Counted from the first letter of the stretch, positions 30,509 through 39,384 are shown. The stretch: DNA of 64,000 nucleotides from Solimonas sp040066175 (GCF_040066175.1 NZ_JBEAAM010000001.1:1-64000); one strand, 5' to 3'. Notes: generated by a model not told the origin, from the letters alone. Translations and numbers: made by a program.

Positions 30509-30590
30509 AGTTTCCGGTTTCCGGTCCCCGCTTTCCAGTCACGCGGCGCCTTCGCCTCGTCTGGGGACCGGGCGCTCCCAACTGGAAACC
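30509..30590. repeat. degenerate heptamer array with inverted copy before dnaX
   Basis: Starting 8 nt before the dnaX ATG (plus-strand view) are four tandem 7-mers of the form NGTYYCC or GCTTTCC (30509-30536), and 30561-30590 carries reverse-complement versions (GGGGACC, GGAAACC). GGTCCCC (30523-30529 region) and GGGGACC (about 30562-30568) are exact complements. The architecture, heptamers against the gene and inverted heptamers beyond, resembles the much cleaner array before trxB. Confidence 0.5.
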
Positions 30591-30603
30591 GCGATTGGGC
30601 GGC

Positions 30604-30707
30604 GGCCCGTACCAGCGGTCTCCGGCACCCGGCATCACCGTTACCGTTGCTCCCTTCCGGGCCTGGCGGGGTTCACGGCTTGCCGTCGCGGAGGGCCGGC
30701 ACGGGCC
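30604..30707 (-). ncRNA. ffs: signal recognition particle RNA (4.5S, small type)
   Basis: On the minus strand the invariant SRP helix 8 sequence is present: GCCAGGCCCGGAAGGGAGCA followed by ACGGTAACGG, matching the GGAA tetraloop and symmetric loop of bacterial SRP RNA. The ends GGCCCGT and ACGGGCC pair, giving a ~104-nt hairpin; exact ends are inferred from this pairing. It sits just upstream of dnaX. Binds Ffh for co-translational targeting of membrane proteins. Confidence 0.93.
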
Positions 30708-30788
30708 ACCATGGACGTTCGCGGAACACGCCGTCCGCGCAAGGACGCGCAGTGTGCCCGATTCGGCGCCGCTACTCCAGCGCCCGCG

Positions 30789-31490
30789 TCAGCGCTGGCG
30801 CAGCGCGCGCTGCTCGTCGATCGTCAGGGCGATCTTGTCGCGCAGGTACGCAGGCACCAGCGCGCTCGCCGGTATGCCGCGCCCGGCGCGCAGCACAGGC
30901 AGGCCCAGCGCCAGGCCGTGCTCGGCTTGGGGCCAGGCGCCGTGCTCGACGGCAAGCAGTGCCGCGCCCGTCGCCGTGCGCAACTGCGACTCGTAGCGAT
31001 CCCATCCGCTGCCGACGCCGACCCACGTCCCCGGCTCCGCCGCCGGCGCGTGGCCCGGGTCACAGGCGCGTTCCGCGCCGCGCGCTTCCGGCAGACCGTC
31101 GCGCCCGCAGGCGTAGTGACCGACATAGACCTCGTTCACCCGCGCATCGATCGCCGCAATCACCTGAGGATGTCCGCGGTGGATGACCGGCAGCGCCAAC
31201 ATCGCCAGAGACGACACGCCGACGACGGGACGATCCACCGCCAAGGCCAGTCCCTTGACGTAGCCGACGCCGATGCGCACACCGGCGAAACTGCCCGGCC
31301 CGACCCCGCAGACATAGCCGTCGAGCTGTGCGAAGTCCAGTCCGGCCTCGGCCATCAGGCCCAACACCATCGGCATCAAGCGCTCGCCGTGCGTGCGGCC
31401 GACCCGCTCGAACCGCGCCAGCACATGACCACCGACGGACAGTGCCGCCGAGCAGGCTTCGGTCGCGGTATCGACTGCAAGGACGTTCAT
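30789..31490 (-). CDS. tsaB: tRNA threonylcarbamoyladenosine biosynthesis protein TsaB
   Basis: Partner of TsaD/TsaE in making t6A37. From the ATG at 31490 (MNVLAVDTATEACSAALSV) it has 233 residues. ASKHA-fold features VLAVDTATEACS and GVGPGSFAGVRIGVGYVKGLA are clear. It lacks the TsaD metal-binding HxxxH, as expected. It starts 75 nt after the helicase gene. Confidence 0.94.
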   Translation of the reverse strand: MNVLAVDTATEACSAALSVGGHVLARFERVGRTHGERLMPMVLGLMAEAGLDFAQLDGYVCGVGPGSFAGVRIGVGYVKGLALAVDRPVVGVSSLAMLALPVIHRGHPQVIAAIDARVNEVYVGHYACGRDGLPEARGAERACDPGHAPAAEPGTWVGVGSGWDRYESQLRTATGAALLAVEHGAWPQAEHGLALGLPVLRAGRGIPASALVPAYLRDKIALTIDEQRALRQR

Positions 31491-31565
31491 CGGGCCGCTA
31501 TTCTCCGCGAACTCCGCGTCGGCCGGCCATAGCTGGGAGCCCCGGCCGCGCTGCGGCAATGCCGC

Positions 31566-33524
31566 TCAAGACGCCGACGGCGCGCAGGTCCGCGCCCAGG
31601 CGCACGCCGCATCCCGTTCGCGCAGCACCGGCATGTCCGGCAGCGCGGCGAGCACGCGCCGGCCGTAGGGCTTTGCCGTCAGGCGTGGATCGCAGATCAC
31701 CAGCAGCCCGCGATCCGCCGGATCGCGGATCAGCCGGCCGATCCCCTGACGCAGACTGACGATCGCCTCCGGCAGTTGCAGCTCGGTGAACGGCGCAGCG
31801 CCGCGGGCGCGGATGGCGGCGAGCTTGGCCTCATAGACGGGATCGCCGGGCGCGGTGAACGGCAGGCGGTCGATGATGACCATGCGCAGCGCCTGGCCAC
31901 GCACGTCCACGCCTTCCCAGAAGCTGCTGGTGCCGACGAGCACGGCGTTGCCGTCGGCGACGAACCGGTCCAGCAGCGCAGAACGCGCCGCCTCGCCCTG
32001 CACCAGCACGTGCAGGCGCAGCCGGGCACGCAGACGCTCGGCAATGATGCGCACGGCACGATGACTGGTGCACAGCACGAAGGTGCCGCCGCCGCCGGCC
32101 TCGATCAACGGTTGCACTTCGTCCGCCACCGCTTCGGCATAGCCCGCGACGTTGGGATCGGGCAGACCGCGCGGCAGGTACAGGCGCGCCTGCCGCGCAT
32201 AGTCGAAAGGGCTGTCGAACCGCTCGGTACGCGCCTCGCTCAGGCCCATCTCGCGCAGGTAGTGGCTGAAGTCGTCACCGGCCGCCAGCGTCGCCGACGT
32301 GAAGATCCACGCCCCCGGATAGGTCGCGCGCATGCGCTGGAACCCGCCGGCGAGATCGATCGGCGTCGAGTTGAGCGTACCGCCGCGTTGCAGCCCCTCG
32401 GCCCAGCGCACTTCGCGCTCGGGCTGCGCATCGGCCACCGGCGCGACGTCGAGGATGTGCTGCCAGCGTTCGCGCAGCGTGTGCGTGCGTTCGAGCGCGG
32501 CCGCGAGCTCCGCGTTGCGCTCCTCCAGCGGTCGCAGGAACTGGTAGATCTCATCGAGCGACTGGCCGACCCGCTCGATCGCCCACCGCGCAGCCTGACC
32601 GTCGCGGAACTGCGCCAGGGTCATGCGGCCCGGCGCAGTGTCGAAACACTGTTCGAGCCCGGTGACGTCACCGGACAGGCGTTGCGCGCATTCGACCAGC
32701 GCCGGCAGGTCGCCGCAGTTCTGCGCCTCGACCTGCACGTCGCGCGCCAGCTCCTGCAGCTGACGCGTGGATACGCGGCTGCCGAAGAACTGCGCCGCCA
32801 GTTCCGGCAGCTGATGGGCCTCGTCGATGATCACCGCGTCGGCGCCGGACAGGATCTGCCCGAAGCCCTGGTCCTTGAGCGTGAAATCGGCGAACAGCAG
32901 GTGGTGGTTGACGACGACCAGATCCGCCGCCTGCGCCTGGCGCCGCGCGCGTGCCACGAAACATCGCTCGAAATCCGCGCAGCGGCTGCCCAGGCAGTTG
33001 TCCGCGGTCGAGGTGACCTGCCGCGTCAGTGGCTGATCTTCGCGGAATTCGCCCAGTTCGGAGAGTTCACCGGCATCCGTGGAACGCGCCCAGTCCTCGA
33101 TGCGGCGCAGTTCGTCGAAGGATCCGCGCAGCGCCGGCAGCGTGCGCGCACGCTTCATGCGGTACAAGCACAGATAGTTCGCACGCCCCTTGAGCAGGGC
33201 GATGCGCGCCGGCACGGCCAGCGCGTCGCGCACGCGCGGCAGGTCGCGGTGGAACAGCTGGTCCTGCAGGGTGCGCGTGCCGGTGGACACGACCACGCGC
33301 AGGCCCGACATCAAGGCCGGAACGAGATACGCGTAAGTCTTGCCGGTGCCGGTCCCCGCTTCGACGACCAGCGCCGCACCATCGGCGAGCGCGTGTCCGA
33401 CCGCGTCCGCCATGAGCTGCTGCGGACGGCGCGCTGCGAATCCGGTGACTCCCCGCGACAGCGGCCCGGCGGGGCCCAGCAGGTCTGCCGCCGGGCCGGC
33501 CTGAGCGCGCGCACCGGCACTCAC
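31566..33524 (-). CDS. yoaA: ATP-dependent DNA helicase, YoaA/DinG type
   Basis: 652 residues, XPD-like superfamily 2 helicase with an Fe-S cluster. It has Walker A VVEAGTGTGKTYAYLVPAL, the cluster cysteines in NYLCLYRM and CLGSRCADFERC, motif II IIDEAHQLPE, and the motif VI region REGIGRLIR-like (SLRQGIGRLIRDPADRG). In E. coli YoaA acts with HolC in replication repair. Start ATG overlaps the stop of the upstream TPR lipoprotein gene (ATGA). Confidence 0.93.
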   Translation of the reverse strand: MSAGARAQAGPAADLLGPAGPLSRGVTGFAARRPQQLMADAVGHALADGAALVVEAGTGTGKTYAYLVPALMSGLRVVVSTGTRTLQDQLFHRDLPRVRDALAVPARIALLKGRANYLCLYRMKRARTLPALRGSFDELRRIEDWARSTDAGELSELGEFREDQPLTRQVTSTADNCLGSRCADFERCFVARARRQAQAADLVVVNHHLLFADFTLKDQGFGQILSGADAVIIDEAHQLPELAAQFFGSRVSTRQLQELARDVQVEAQNCGDLPALVECAQRLSGDVTGLEQCFDTAPGRMTLAQFRDGQAARWAIERVGQSLDEIYQFLRPLEERNAELAAALERTHTLRERWQHILDVAPVADAQPEREVRWAEGLQRGGTLNSTPIDLAGGFQRMRATYPGAWIFTSATLAAGDDFSHYLREMGLSEARTERFDSPFDYARQARLYLPRGLPDPNVAGYAEAVADEVQPLIEAGGGGTFVLCTSHRAVRIIAERLRARLRLHVLVQGEAARSALLDRFVADGNAVLVGTSSFWEGVDVRGQALRMVIIDRLPFTAPGDPVYEAKLAAIRARGAAPFTELQLPEAIVSLRQGIGRLIRDPADRGLLVICDPRLTAKPYGRRVLAALPDMPVLRERDAACAWARTCAPSAS

Positions 33525-34117
33525 TGCGGCGCGCGCTCCGCCAGCCAGCGCTCCAGCTCCTGGGCGCGCGACGAGGCGTCCTCGGCGCCGGCCGCGTCGC
33601 CCTGCGCCTGCCGCGCCGCGGCGATCGTGCGCCAGTTCTCCAGTTCGACGTACACGTTGCCGCGTGCCAGCGCATTGGACTTGCCGGCGACGCTGTCGGC
33701 CTGAGCGTAATTGCCCTGGGTCAGATGAGTCTTCGCCAGCAGGGACCAGACGAAGTAGTTGCGCGGCTCGATGCGCAAGGCGCGTTCCAGAGCCGAAGCC
33801 GCCTGCGCAGGCTGCCCGGCATCCAGGGCGCTGCGCGCCTGCCGCATGAGCGCGGTGACGGCGCTGCCGCTGACCTCCTCGGCGCTGCGCGGAAAGTCCG
33901 GCAGGGGCTGCACGCCCGGCTGCGGTTGCGGCTGCTCGACAATCGGCCCGGCTTCGAGCGGACGTGGGCTCGGTGTGGGCCGCACCGATCCCTGGGATTC
34001 GGGCGGTGACCAGACACGGCGTTGCCCGGAGGTGGACGCACAGCCGGCCAGAGCCAGCACCACGGCGCAGAGCGCGGCGACGGTGGCGCCGCGCGGTTCG
34101 AACGTGTTCTTGTTCAC
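33521..34117 (-). CDS. TPR-containing lipoprotein
   Basis: 198 residues from a GTG at 34117. An N-terminal membrane segment with lipobox LAGC (about residue 26) makes it a likely lipoprotein. A Pro-rich stretch (40-75) precedes two tetratricopeptide-like repeats (TALMRQARSALDAGQPAQAASALERALRIEPRN; FVWSLLAKTHLTQGNYAQAD). A -10 box TACACT ends 6 nt before this GTG, supporting the start. Probably a protein-interaction factor in the envelope; function unknown. Coupled to yoaA. Confidence 0.82.
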   Translation of the reverse strand: MNKNTFEPRGATVAALCAVVLALAGCASTSGQRRVWSPPESQGSVRPTPSPRPLEAGPIVEQPQPQPGVQPLPDFPRSAEEVSGSAVTALMRQARSALDAGQPAQAASALERALRIEPRNYFVWSLLAKTHLTQGNYAQADSVAGKSNALARGNVYVELENWRTIAAARQAQGDAAGAEDASSRAQELERWLAERAPQ

Positions 34118-34123
34118 CACGCT

Positions 34124-34129
34124 AGTGTA
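34124..34129 (-). promoter_or_regulatory. -10 box of the TPR lipoprotein gene (leaderless)
   Basis: TACACT on the minus strand ends exactly 6 nt before the GTG at 34115-34117; a second GTG lies in between, in frame. No ribosome site is possible, consistent with a leaderless transcript. Confidence 0.5.
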
Positions 34130-34176
34130 GCGGGTTGGCCGACGACTTCCGGCAGTCGTCGGCACGCGGGCGGAAA

Positions 34177-36474
34177 TCAGCCGAAGATGTCGCGCAGCCA
34201 CTGCAGCGGACCGGAAGGACTCGCTGCGCATGGCGCCCAGTCGGCCGGCGCCCAGCCCCGCAGGTACGGCATCGACACCGCGCCGGGGCAGTTGTCGTCG
34301 GCGCGCAGCCCGGTCTGCGGATCGACGAGCACCATCTCGATATCGGCGGGCTCGACCGGATCGAAGCTCTGCACGCCGAGATCGCGCATCACGCGCGCCC
34401 AGATCGGCAACGCACCCGTCGAGCCAGACAGGCCGGTGGGCTGGTTGTCGTCGCGGCCGACCCACACCACCGTCACACGATCCGCCGAGAAGCCCGCGAA
34501 CCAGCTGTCGCGGTAGTCGTCCGTGGTGCCGGTCTTGCCGGCGACCACGACGTCCGCTGGCAGGCTCGCATAGACGCCACGCCCGGTGCCCTGCGCGACC
34601 ACTTGGCGCAGCCCCCAGTCCACCAGGTACACCGGCCCTTCCGGCAAGGACTGCTTGACCTGGATCGGGAAGCGCGACAGGGGCTCGCCGTCCTTGGTCT
34701 GCACCTCGCGGATCGCCGACAGCGGCGCCTGGAATCCGCCGGCCGCCAGCGTCGCATACATCTGTGCGACCTTGAGCGGCGCCATGCCGATCGCACCGAG
34801 GAACATCGATGGCAGCGCCTGCGCGTCGCCGTCGTAGCCGGCGCGCCGCAGAGTGCGCAGCACCTGCTCGGGGCCGAGTTGCAGGCCGACGTGCACGGTC
34901 GGCAGGTTCAGCGACTGCGCCAGTGCCCGATACAGCGGTTGCGGCCCGTGCAACTGCTTGTCGTAGTTGTTCGGCGACCAGAGCTGACCGTGCGGCATGC
35001 GCAGCTCGATCGGCTCGTCGGGCAGGATCGTGGACAGCGCGAACTCGCCCGGCCGCTCCAACGCGGCCAGATAGACGAACGGCTTGACCAGCGAGCCGAT
35101 CGGCCGCTGCGTATCGAGGGCGCGGTTGTAGCCGGGATAGCGGACATCACGGCCCCCGACCAGCGCCAGCACTTCACCGCCGTCCACGCTGGTGATCACG
35201 CCGGCACCTTCGAGCGTGCCGGGCCTGAGCTTGCGTGCCTTCTCCAGCTCGGGGAGCGTGTCCACCAGATTGCGTTCCAGCGCCTCCTGCGCGCGCGGGT
35301 CCAAGGTCGTGAAGATGCGCAGACCTTCGTCGGTCAGATCCTGGTCACGGTACTGCCCACGCAGCTGGCGCCGGACCAGATCGACGAAGGCAGGATAGCG
35401 CTCGACGCCGCCGACGCGACCCGCATCGACCCCCAGCGGCGCGGCCAGGGCCTGCTGATAGGTGGCCTCGTCGATCAGACCTTCGTCGCGGAACACGCCG
35501 AGCACCAGGTCGCGGCGCTCCTTGGCGCGCTGCGGATGCTTGCGCGGGTTGTAGAACGAGGTGCCCTTGACCAGACCGACCAGCAGCGCGATCTCGTGCG
35601 TCTGCAGTTCGGAAACCGGCTTGTTGAAATAGAACTGCGCGCCCAGACCGAAGCCATGCACGGCACGGTTGCCGTCCTGGCCGAGATGGACTTCGTTGAG
35701 ATAGGCCTCGAGGATCTCGTCCTTGCGGTAATGACGCTCCAGCAGCAGCGCCATCAGTGCCTCGTCCGCCTTGCGCCGCCAGGTCTGCCGACTGCTCAGG
35801 AAAAAATTCTTGACCAGCTGCTGGGTGATCGTGCTGCCGCCCTGCACGACGTGACCGGCGCGCAGATTGGCCAGCGACGCACGCAGGATCGCGCGCAGGC
35901 TGATCCCGCGATGAGAATAGAAATGACGATCCTCGACCGCGACCAGTCCCGCCGGCAGCAGGGACGGCACTTCGCCGAGACGCACGAGCACACGGTCCTC
36001 GCCCTGGCTCGGGTAGATGCTGCCGATGAGCATCGGATCCAGGCGCACGATGTCCGCACTCTCGCCGCGGTCGAGTCTCCGGATGGACACGATCGCGCCG
36101 CGATCGAAGCCCACGGCGAGCGTCTGCTCCGGCTGCGCGCCGTCCCAGAACCGGAACGGACGCACGCGCACATCGATGCGGTCGCGCAGCGGCCGGTAGG
36201 TGCCAGTGCCGGACAGGTGGGGATCCTCGCGGTAGCCGAGCCGGCCCAGTTCGTGGATCAGGTCGATCGTTCCCAGCTTCGACCCGGCATAGAGCTCCAA
36301 CGGCGCCGCGTACACCTGTGCCGGCAGCGCCCAGCGCGCACCGGCGAAGCGGTTGCGGATCTCGCGGTCGAGGCCGAGAAGGTGGACGCTGAGCAATGCG
36401 AGCCCGGCGCTGAGCACGAGGATCAGCACGGACAGCACGAGGGTCCGGAAAGGAAATCGGCGGCGGTGCGGCAT
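34177..36474 (-). CDS. mrcB: penicillin-binding protein 1B-type bifunctional murein polymerase
   Basis: 765 residues from the ATG at 36474. One N-terminal membrane anchor (about 9-31) is followed by a UB2H-like domain (about 60-145) and a glycosyltransferase 51 domain with catalytic Glu in VAVEDRHFYSHRGI (near 181) and GGSTITQQLVKNFFL. The transpeptidase has SxxK in RPIGSLVKPF (Ser near 461), SLN and KTGTT. It polymerises and crosslinks peptidoglycan on the periplasmic side. The UB2H region would bind an outer-membrane LpoB-type activator. A -10 TACACT lies 10 nt upstream of the ATG. Confidence 0.93.
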   Translation of the reverse strand: MPHRRRFPFRTLVLSVLILVLSAGLALLSVHLLGLDREIRNRFAGARWALPAQVYAAPLELYAGSKLGTIDLIHELGRLGYREDPHLSGTGTYRPLRDRIDVRVRPFRFWDGAQPEQTLAVGFDRGAIVSIRRLDRGESADIVRLDPMLIGSIYPSQGEDRVLVRLGEVPSLLPAGLVAVEDRHFYSHRGISLRAILRASLANLRAGHVVQGGSTITQQLVKNFFLSSRQTWRRKADEALMALLLERHYRKDEILEAYLNEVHLGQDGNRAVHGFGLGAQFYFNKPVSELQTHEIALLVGLVKGTSFYNPRKHPQRAKERRDLVLGVFRDEGLIDEATYQQALAAPLGVDAGRVGGVERYPAFVDLVRRQLRGQYRDQDLTDEGLRIFTTLDPRAQEALERNLVDTLPELEKARKLRPGTLEGAGVITSVDGGEVLALVGGRDVRYPGYNRALDTQRPIGSLVKPFVYLAALERPGEFALSTILPDEPIELRMPHGQLWSPNNYDKQLHGPQPLYRALAQSLNLPTVHVGLQLGPEQVLRTLRRAGYDGDAQALPSMFLGAIGMAPLKVAQMYATLAAGGFQAPLSAIREVQTKDGEPLSRFPIQVKQSLPEGPVYLVDWGLRQVVAQGTGRGVYASLPADVVVAGKTGTTDDYRDSWFAGFSADRVTVVWVGRDDNQPTGLSGSTGALPIWARVMRDLGVQSFDPVEPADIEMVLVDPQTGLRADDNCPGAVSMPYLRGWAPADWAPCAASPSGPLQWLRDIFG

Positions 36475-36484
36475 GAGGGCGCGA

Positions 36485-36490
36485 AGTGTA
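36485..36490 (-). promoter_or_regulatory. -10 box of mrcB (near-leaderless)
   Basis: TACACT on the minus strand, 10 nt before the ATG at 36474; the predicted transcript would have a leader of only a few bases. Same -10 sequence as for the TPR lipoprotein and phoB genes. Confidence 0.4.
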
Positions 36491-36593
36491 GTGCAACGGC
36501 AGCCATACCGGACATGAACGCGGTCTCGATCCCGCAGGAAGCTGGTTTTGAACGTCGGGGCCAGGGATGGCCCCGGCTTGCGCAGGATGCGTG

Positions 36594-36620
36594 AAAAAAA
36601 GCCCGGCACTGGGCCGGGCT
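36594..36620 (-). terminator. intrinsic terminator of the porin gene
   Basis: An 8-bp stem AGCCCGGC/GCCGGGCT with a 5-nt loop followed on the minus strand by a run of seven T, 33 nt after the porin stop. A strong rho-independent terminator isolating the porin from mrcB. Confidence 0.88.
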
Positions 36621-36652
36621 CCTGGCGTTTCACTACAGCTTGTTGTTGCGGC

Positions 36653-37726
36653 TCAGAAGCTGAACACCAGTCCGAGACCGATCGCGTCGGTCGTCAGGTC
36701 ATCACCACCGCCGACGGCTTCATCGGTGTAGCTGTTGTAGTAGGCCTGCGTGACGAAGGCCTTGCTGAGCTTGTAATCGACACCGACCGACAGGCTCTTG
36801 CGCTTCTTGTCGGTCTGGTCGCCCTCGGTCTGGCCGTACTGGCCCTTGAACTTCCATGCATCCATCGTGTAGCCGGCGGACAACAGCCAGCTGGTGTCCT
36901 TGAGATCGGAGAACTTGGTCGTGCCGTCGGTCTGGTCCTGCTCGACCGCTTCGGCGGTCTGGACCAGCACACCCAGTTCCAGATCCTTGATCGGCTTGAC
37001 CATCGCGGTCAGGCGCAGAATGTCGATACCGACCGGCTTGCCGTCGAGCTTGAGCGAGGCGTGCTCATTGCCGGCGTAGGCAAGGCCCACGTCCACGTAC
37101 TGGCTCTCGAACATCGCGGCGGCATAGAACGTGTCGCCGATGCTCTTTTCGTTGTCCGCGGCGTCATCCGAGGCGGTGCGGTTTTCGCCGGCCTGCGCGG
37201 TCAGCGAGAAGCTGAACATGTCGGCGAACTTCGGTGAGATGTACTGGACCAGGTTCTTGTTGCGCGTTTCGCCCGCCATGAACACCGTGATGTCGCCATA
37301 GGTGTAGTCGTTGAACTGATCGACCTTGGCACCGATATCCTTGACCGGCGTGTCATAGAAACCGAACTTGAGCGTGCCGAAGCCGCCTTCCAGGCCCACG
37401 AAGGTGTTGCGCTCGGAAAACGGACGGGACAGCTTCTCGGTGCCCGCGGTCTCGTCGCCGAACGGATCGATGCCCAGTTCGACCTGGTAGATCGCGTTGA
37501 GATCGCCCAGACCCAGCTCTTCGCTGCCCTTGAAACCCAGGCGCGAGGCGTTGTTGGCATCATTGAACTGCACGACGCTATCGGCGTCGGTGGACGCCGC
37601 GCCGATTTCATCGGTCACGCTTTCGACGCCGAGCATGAACTTGCCATAGACCTTCGGTGCGGCGAACGCAGCCGCCGGCGCCATGAACGTCGCCCCCACA
37701 GCGATCGCAAGCAGAGTCTTCTTCAC
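36653..37726 (-). CDS. outer-membrane porin, probably phosphate-starvation induced
   Basis: 357 residues. Signal peptide MKKTLLAIAVGATFMAPAAA with cleavage after AFA. The mature protein begins APKVYGKFMLGVES, the classic start of Gram-negative trimeric porins, and ends in a C-terminal strand with terminal Phe (IGLGLVFSF), the BAM signal. Many 16-stranded-barrel-like amphipathic segments. It carries its own PhoB-type promoter and terminator, so it is a good candidate for uptake of phosphate or phosphorylated compounds; it is not of the OprP family by sequence that I can recognise. Confidence 0.9.
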   Translation of the reverse strand: MKKTLLAIAVGATFMAPAAAFAAPKVYGKFMLGVESVTDEIGAASTDADSVVQFNDANNASRLGFKGSEELGLGDLNAIYQVELGIDPFGDETAGTEKLSRPFSERNTFVGLEGGFGTLKFGFYDTPVKDIGAKVDQFNDYTYGDITVFMAGETRNKNLVQYISPKFADMFSFSLTAQAGENRTASDDAADNEKSIGDTFYAAAMFESQYVDVGLAYAGNEHASLKLDGKPVGIDILRLTAMVKPIKDLELGVLVQTAEAVEQDQTDGTTKFSDLKDTSWLLSAGYTMDAWKFKGQYGQTEGDQTDKKRKSLSVGVDYKLSKAFVTQAYYNSYTDEAVGGGDDLTTDAIGLGLVFSF

Positions 37727-37842
37727 AAAAACACTCCTAGACAGTTAGGTAGAGAGATACGGATGGATCGCAGCGCGCGGCACCCCTGCGGATCTCCCGC
37801 TGCCGGCGCGCCGCATCAACGAGCGTTGTGCAACCGGCGCGA

Positions 37843-37898
37843 AGTATGTGCAGGCGTCGTGACGTTTGTTTGTCGCGCAGATGACGCTTGCGTGACAG
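37843..37898 (-). promoter_or_regulatory. PhoB-dependent promoter of the porin
   Basis: On the minus strand four GTCA/GACA half-sites occur exactly 11 bp apart (cores at 37893, 37882, 37871, 37860). The first two make an 18-bp PHO box CTGTCACGCAAGCGTCAT, 13 of 18 to consensus. The last repeat is followed by exactly 10 bp and then CATACT (37843-37848), the spacing typical of PHO boxes to -10 in place of a -35. Confidence 0.75.
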
Positions 37899-37927
37899 CC
37901 GGCTCGCGTGTCCGGAGAGGGCGCAGC

Positions 37928-38605
37928 TCACTCGCCGGCACTGGCCGGCCGCTGCCCGATCCAGCGCAGGAATTCCCGCCGTTCCTCGGCGCTGGCCTGA
38001 TTCCACCAGCCCTTCATCAGGGGTAACCAGTCGCCTTCCGAATGAACGGCAGGCGACTCGGTGGCAGCGGGGCCGGTCACCGCCGGCGCGGTGCGCACCA
38101 GGCTGCTGTCACCGGTCAGGCCGGCGACCAGCCCTTTCCGGAACTCGAGGCCGCTGGCGCGGGACTCGACGCGCAGTCCGGTCGCCTCGTCCTCGACCCA
38201 GCCCTGGAACTGCCGGCTGAGCGCCAGGGCTTCCTCATAGCGCCGCGGGCGAACGTAGTCGAGGCGATAGCGGCGCCCGGCCGTCGCGTCGAACACGAAC
38301 AGTGCGGGATCGGACCTGAGCGTGTCGTGCTCACCCCCGCGCTGCCAGATCTCGCGATAGAACACCAGCAGCTCATGCCGCCCCGGCAGCAGTTCGAGCC
38401 GAAGCTCGCCACCGCGCATCAGGCCGCTGGCGCCGCGGACTTCGCGACCGTCGATCGCCGCCACTTCCAGCGCTTCCGGCACGAGAACCGTCGCGACCTC
38501 GGCGGCCGGTCGCGGCGCACCGTCGTAGTGACGGACCGGTGTCCTCGCGCAGGCACCGACGAGGACAGCCACGATCACGACGCCGCACAGGCCGAGGAAC
38601 TTCAC
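37928..38605 (-). CDS. DUF2057 family lipoprotein
   Basis: 225 residues from a GTG at 38605. A membrane segment ending in VGAC forms a lipobox (about residue 19). The body matches DUF2057/YccT-type proteins: VLVPEALEVAAIDGREV, LELLPGRHELLVFYREIW and YRLDYVRPRRYEEA. Function unknown. It is 22 nt after the phoU stop and probably in the same transcript, so it may also respond to phosphate. The ATG upstream at 38677 lies inside phoU and is unlikely. Confidence 0.75.
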   Translation of the reverse strand: MKFLGLCGVVIVAVLVGACARTPVRHYDGAPRPAAEVATVLVPEALEVAAIDGREVRGASGLMRGGELRLELLPGRHELLVFYREIWQRGGEHDTLRSDPALFVFDATAGRRYRLDYVRPRRYEEALALSRQFQGWVEDEATGLRVESRASGLEFRKGLVAGLTGDSSLVRTAPAVTGPAATESPAVHSEGDWLPLMKGWWNQASAEERREFLRWIGQRPASAGE

Positions 38606-38627
38606 CGTCTGCCCCGATGCCAGCCGA

Positions 38628-39341
38628 TCAGCCGTGGATCTCCTTTTCGGCAGCCTCGATGGACAGGTGACGCACATCCTTGCCCATCACGAAATAAATC
38701 GTGTACTCGGAAATGTTCTTCGCGTGATCGCCGATGCGCTCAAGCGAGCGCACGCACCAGATGATGTCCATGACGCGGCGGATCGTGCGCGGATCCTCCA
38801 TCATGAACGTGATGCACTGGCGGATCAGCGCTTCGTATTCCCGATCCACGTCACGGTCCTGCCTGGCAACGGCGAGGGCCGCGTCGGCATCCATGCGGGC
38901 GAACGCGTCGAGCGCGCCATGCACCATCGCCGTCACCTGACGCGACAGGTGCTGCACCTCGCGGAACTGCTCGTGCATACGTTCCTGCGAAGCCAGGTCG
39001 CTGGCCATGCGCGCGATCTTGCGCGCCTCGTCGCCGATGCGTTCGAGGTCGGTGATGGTCTTGATCACCGAGTACACCAGACGCAGGTCGCTGGCCGTGG
39101 GCTGCCGGCGCGCGAGGATGCGCGAGCACTCCTCGTCGATCGACACTTCGAACTGATTGATGCGATGATCGTTGGTGATCACGCGCTCGGCCATGTCGGC
39201 GTCGAGCGACATCAGCGCCTCGGTGGCATCGACGATCTGCTGCTCGACTGCGCCTCCCATCGCCAAGACCCTCTGACGGACGTCCTCCAGTTCGGCGTTG
39301 AACTGACTGGAGATGTGCTGACGCAGACTCTGCTTGTCCAT
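38628..39341 (-). CDS. phoU: phosphate signalling complex protein PhoU
   Basis: 237 residues, two three-helix PhoU repeats: GAVEQQIVDATEALMSLDADMAERVI with DLERIGDEARKIAR, then RQDRDVDREYEALIRQ and SLERIGDHAKNISEY; the (D/E)RIGD signatures bind metal. It couples the Pst transporter to PhoR, keeping the Pho regulon off when phosphate is plentiful. It is divergent from pstSCAB, not at the 3' end of the pst operon as in E. coli. Confidence 0.97.
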   Translation of the reverse strand: MDKQSLRQHISSQFNAELEDVRQRVLAMGGAVEQQIVDATEALMSLDADMAERVITNDHRINQFEVSIDEECSRILARRQPTASDLRLVYSVIKTITDLERIGDEARKIARMASDLASQERMHEQFREVQHLSRQVTAMVHGALDAFARMDADAALAVARQDRDVDREYEALIRQCITFMMEDPRTIRRVMDIIWCVRSLERIGDHAKNISEYTIYFVMGKDVRHLSIEAAEKEIHG

Positions 39342-39384
39342 GACGATCGTCGATTCCTCGCAGTATCGGCCGTGCGGGCCGAGG

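Noticed and set aside
34118..34465. Upstream extension of the TPR lipoprotein frame
   Set aside because: Runs into the mrcB 3' end and would bury the signal peptide; a -10 box sits 6 nt before the chosen GTG.
34135..36594. 819-codon plus-strand frame opposite mrcB
   Set aside because: Antisense to a complete PBP1b with all catalytic motifs; composition is that of a mirrored gene.
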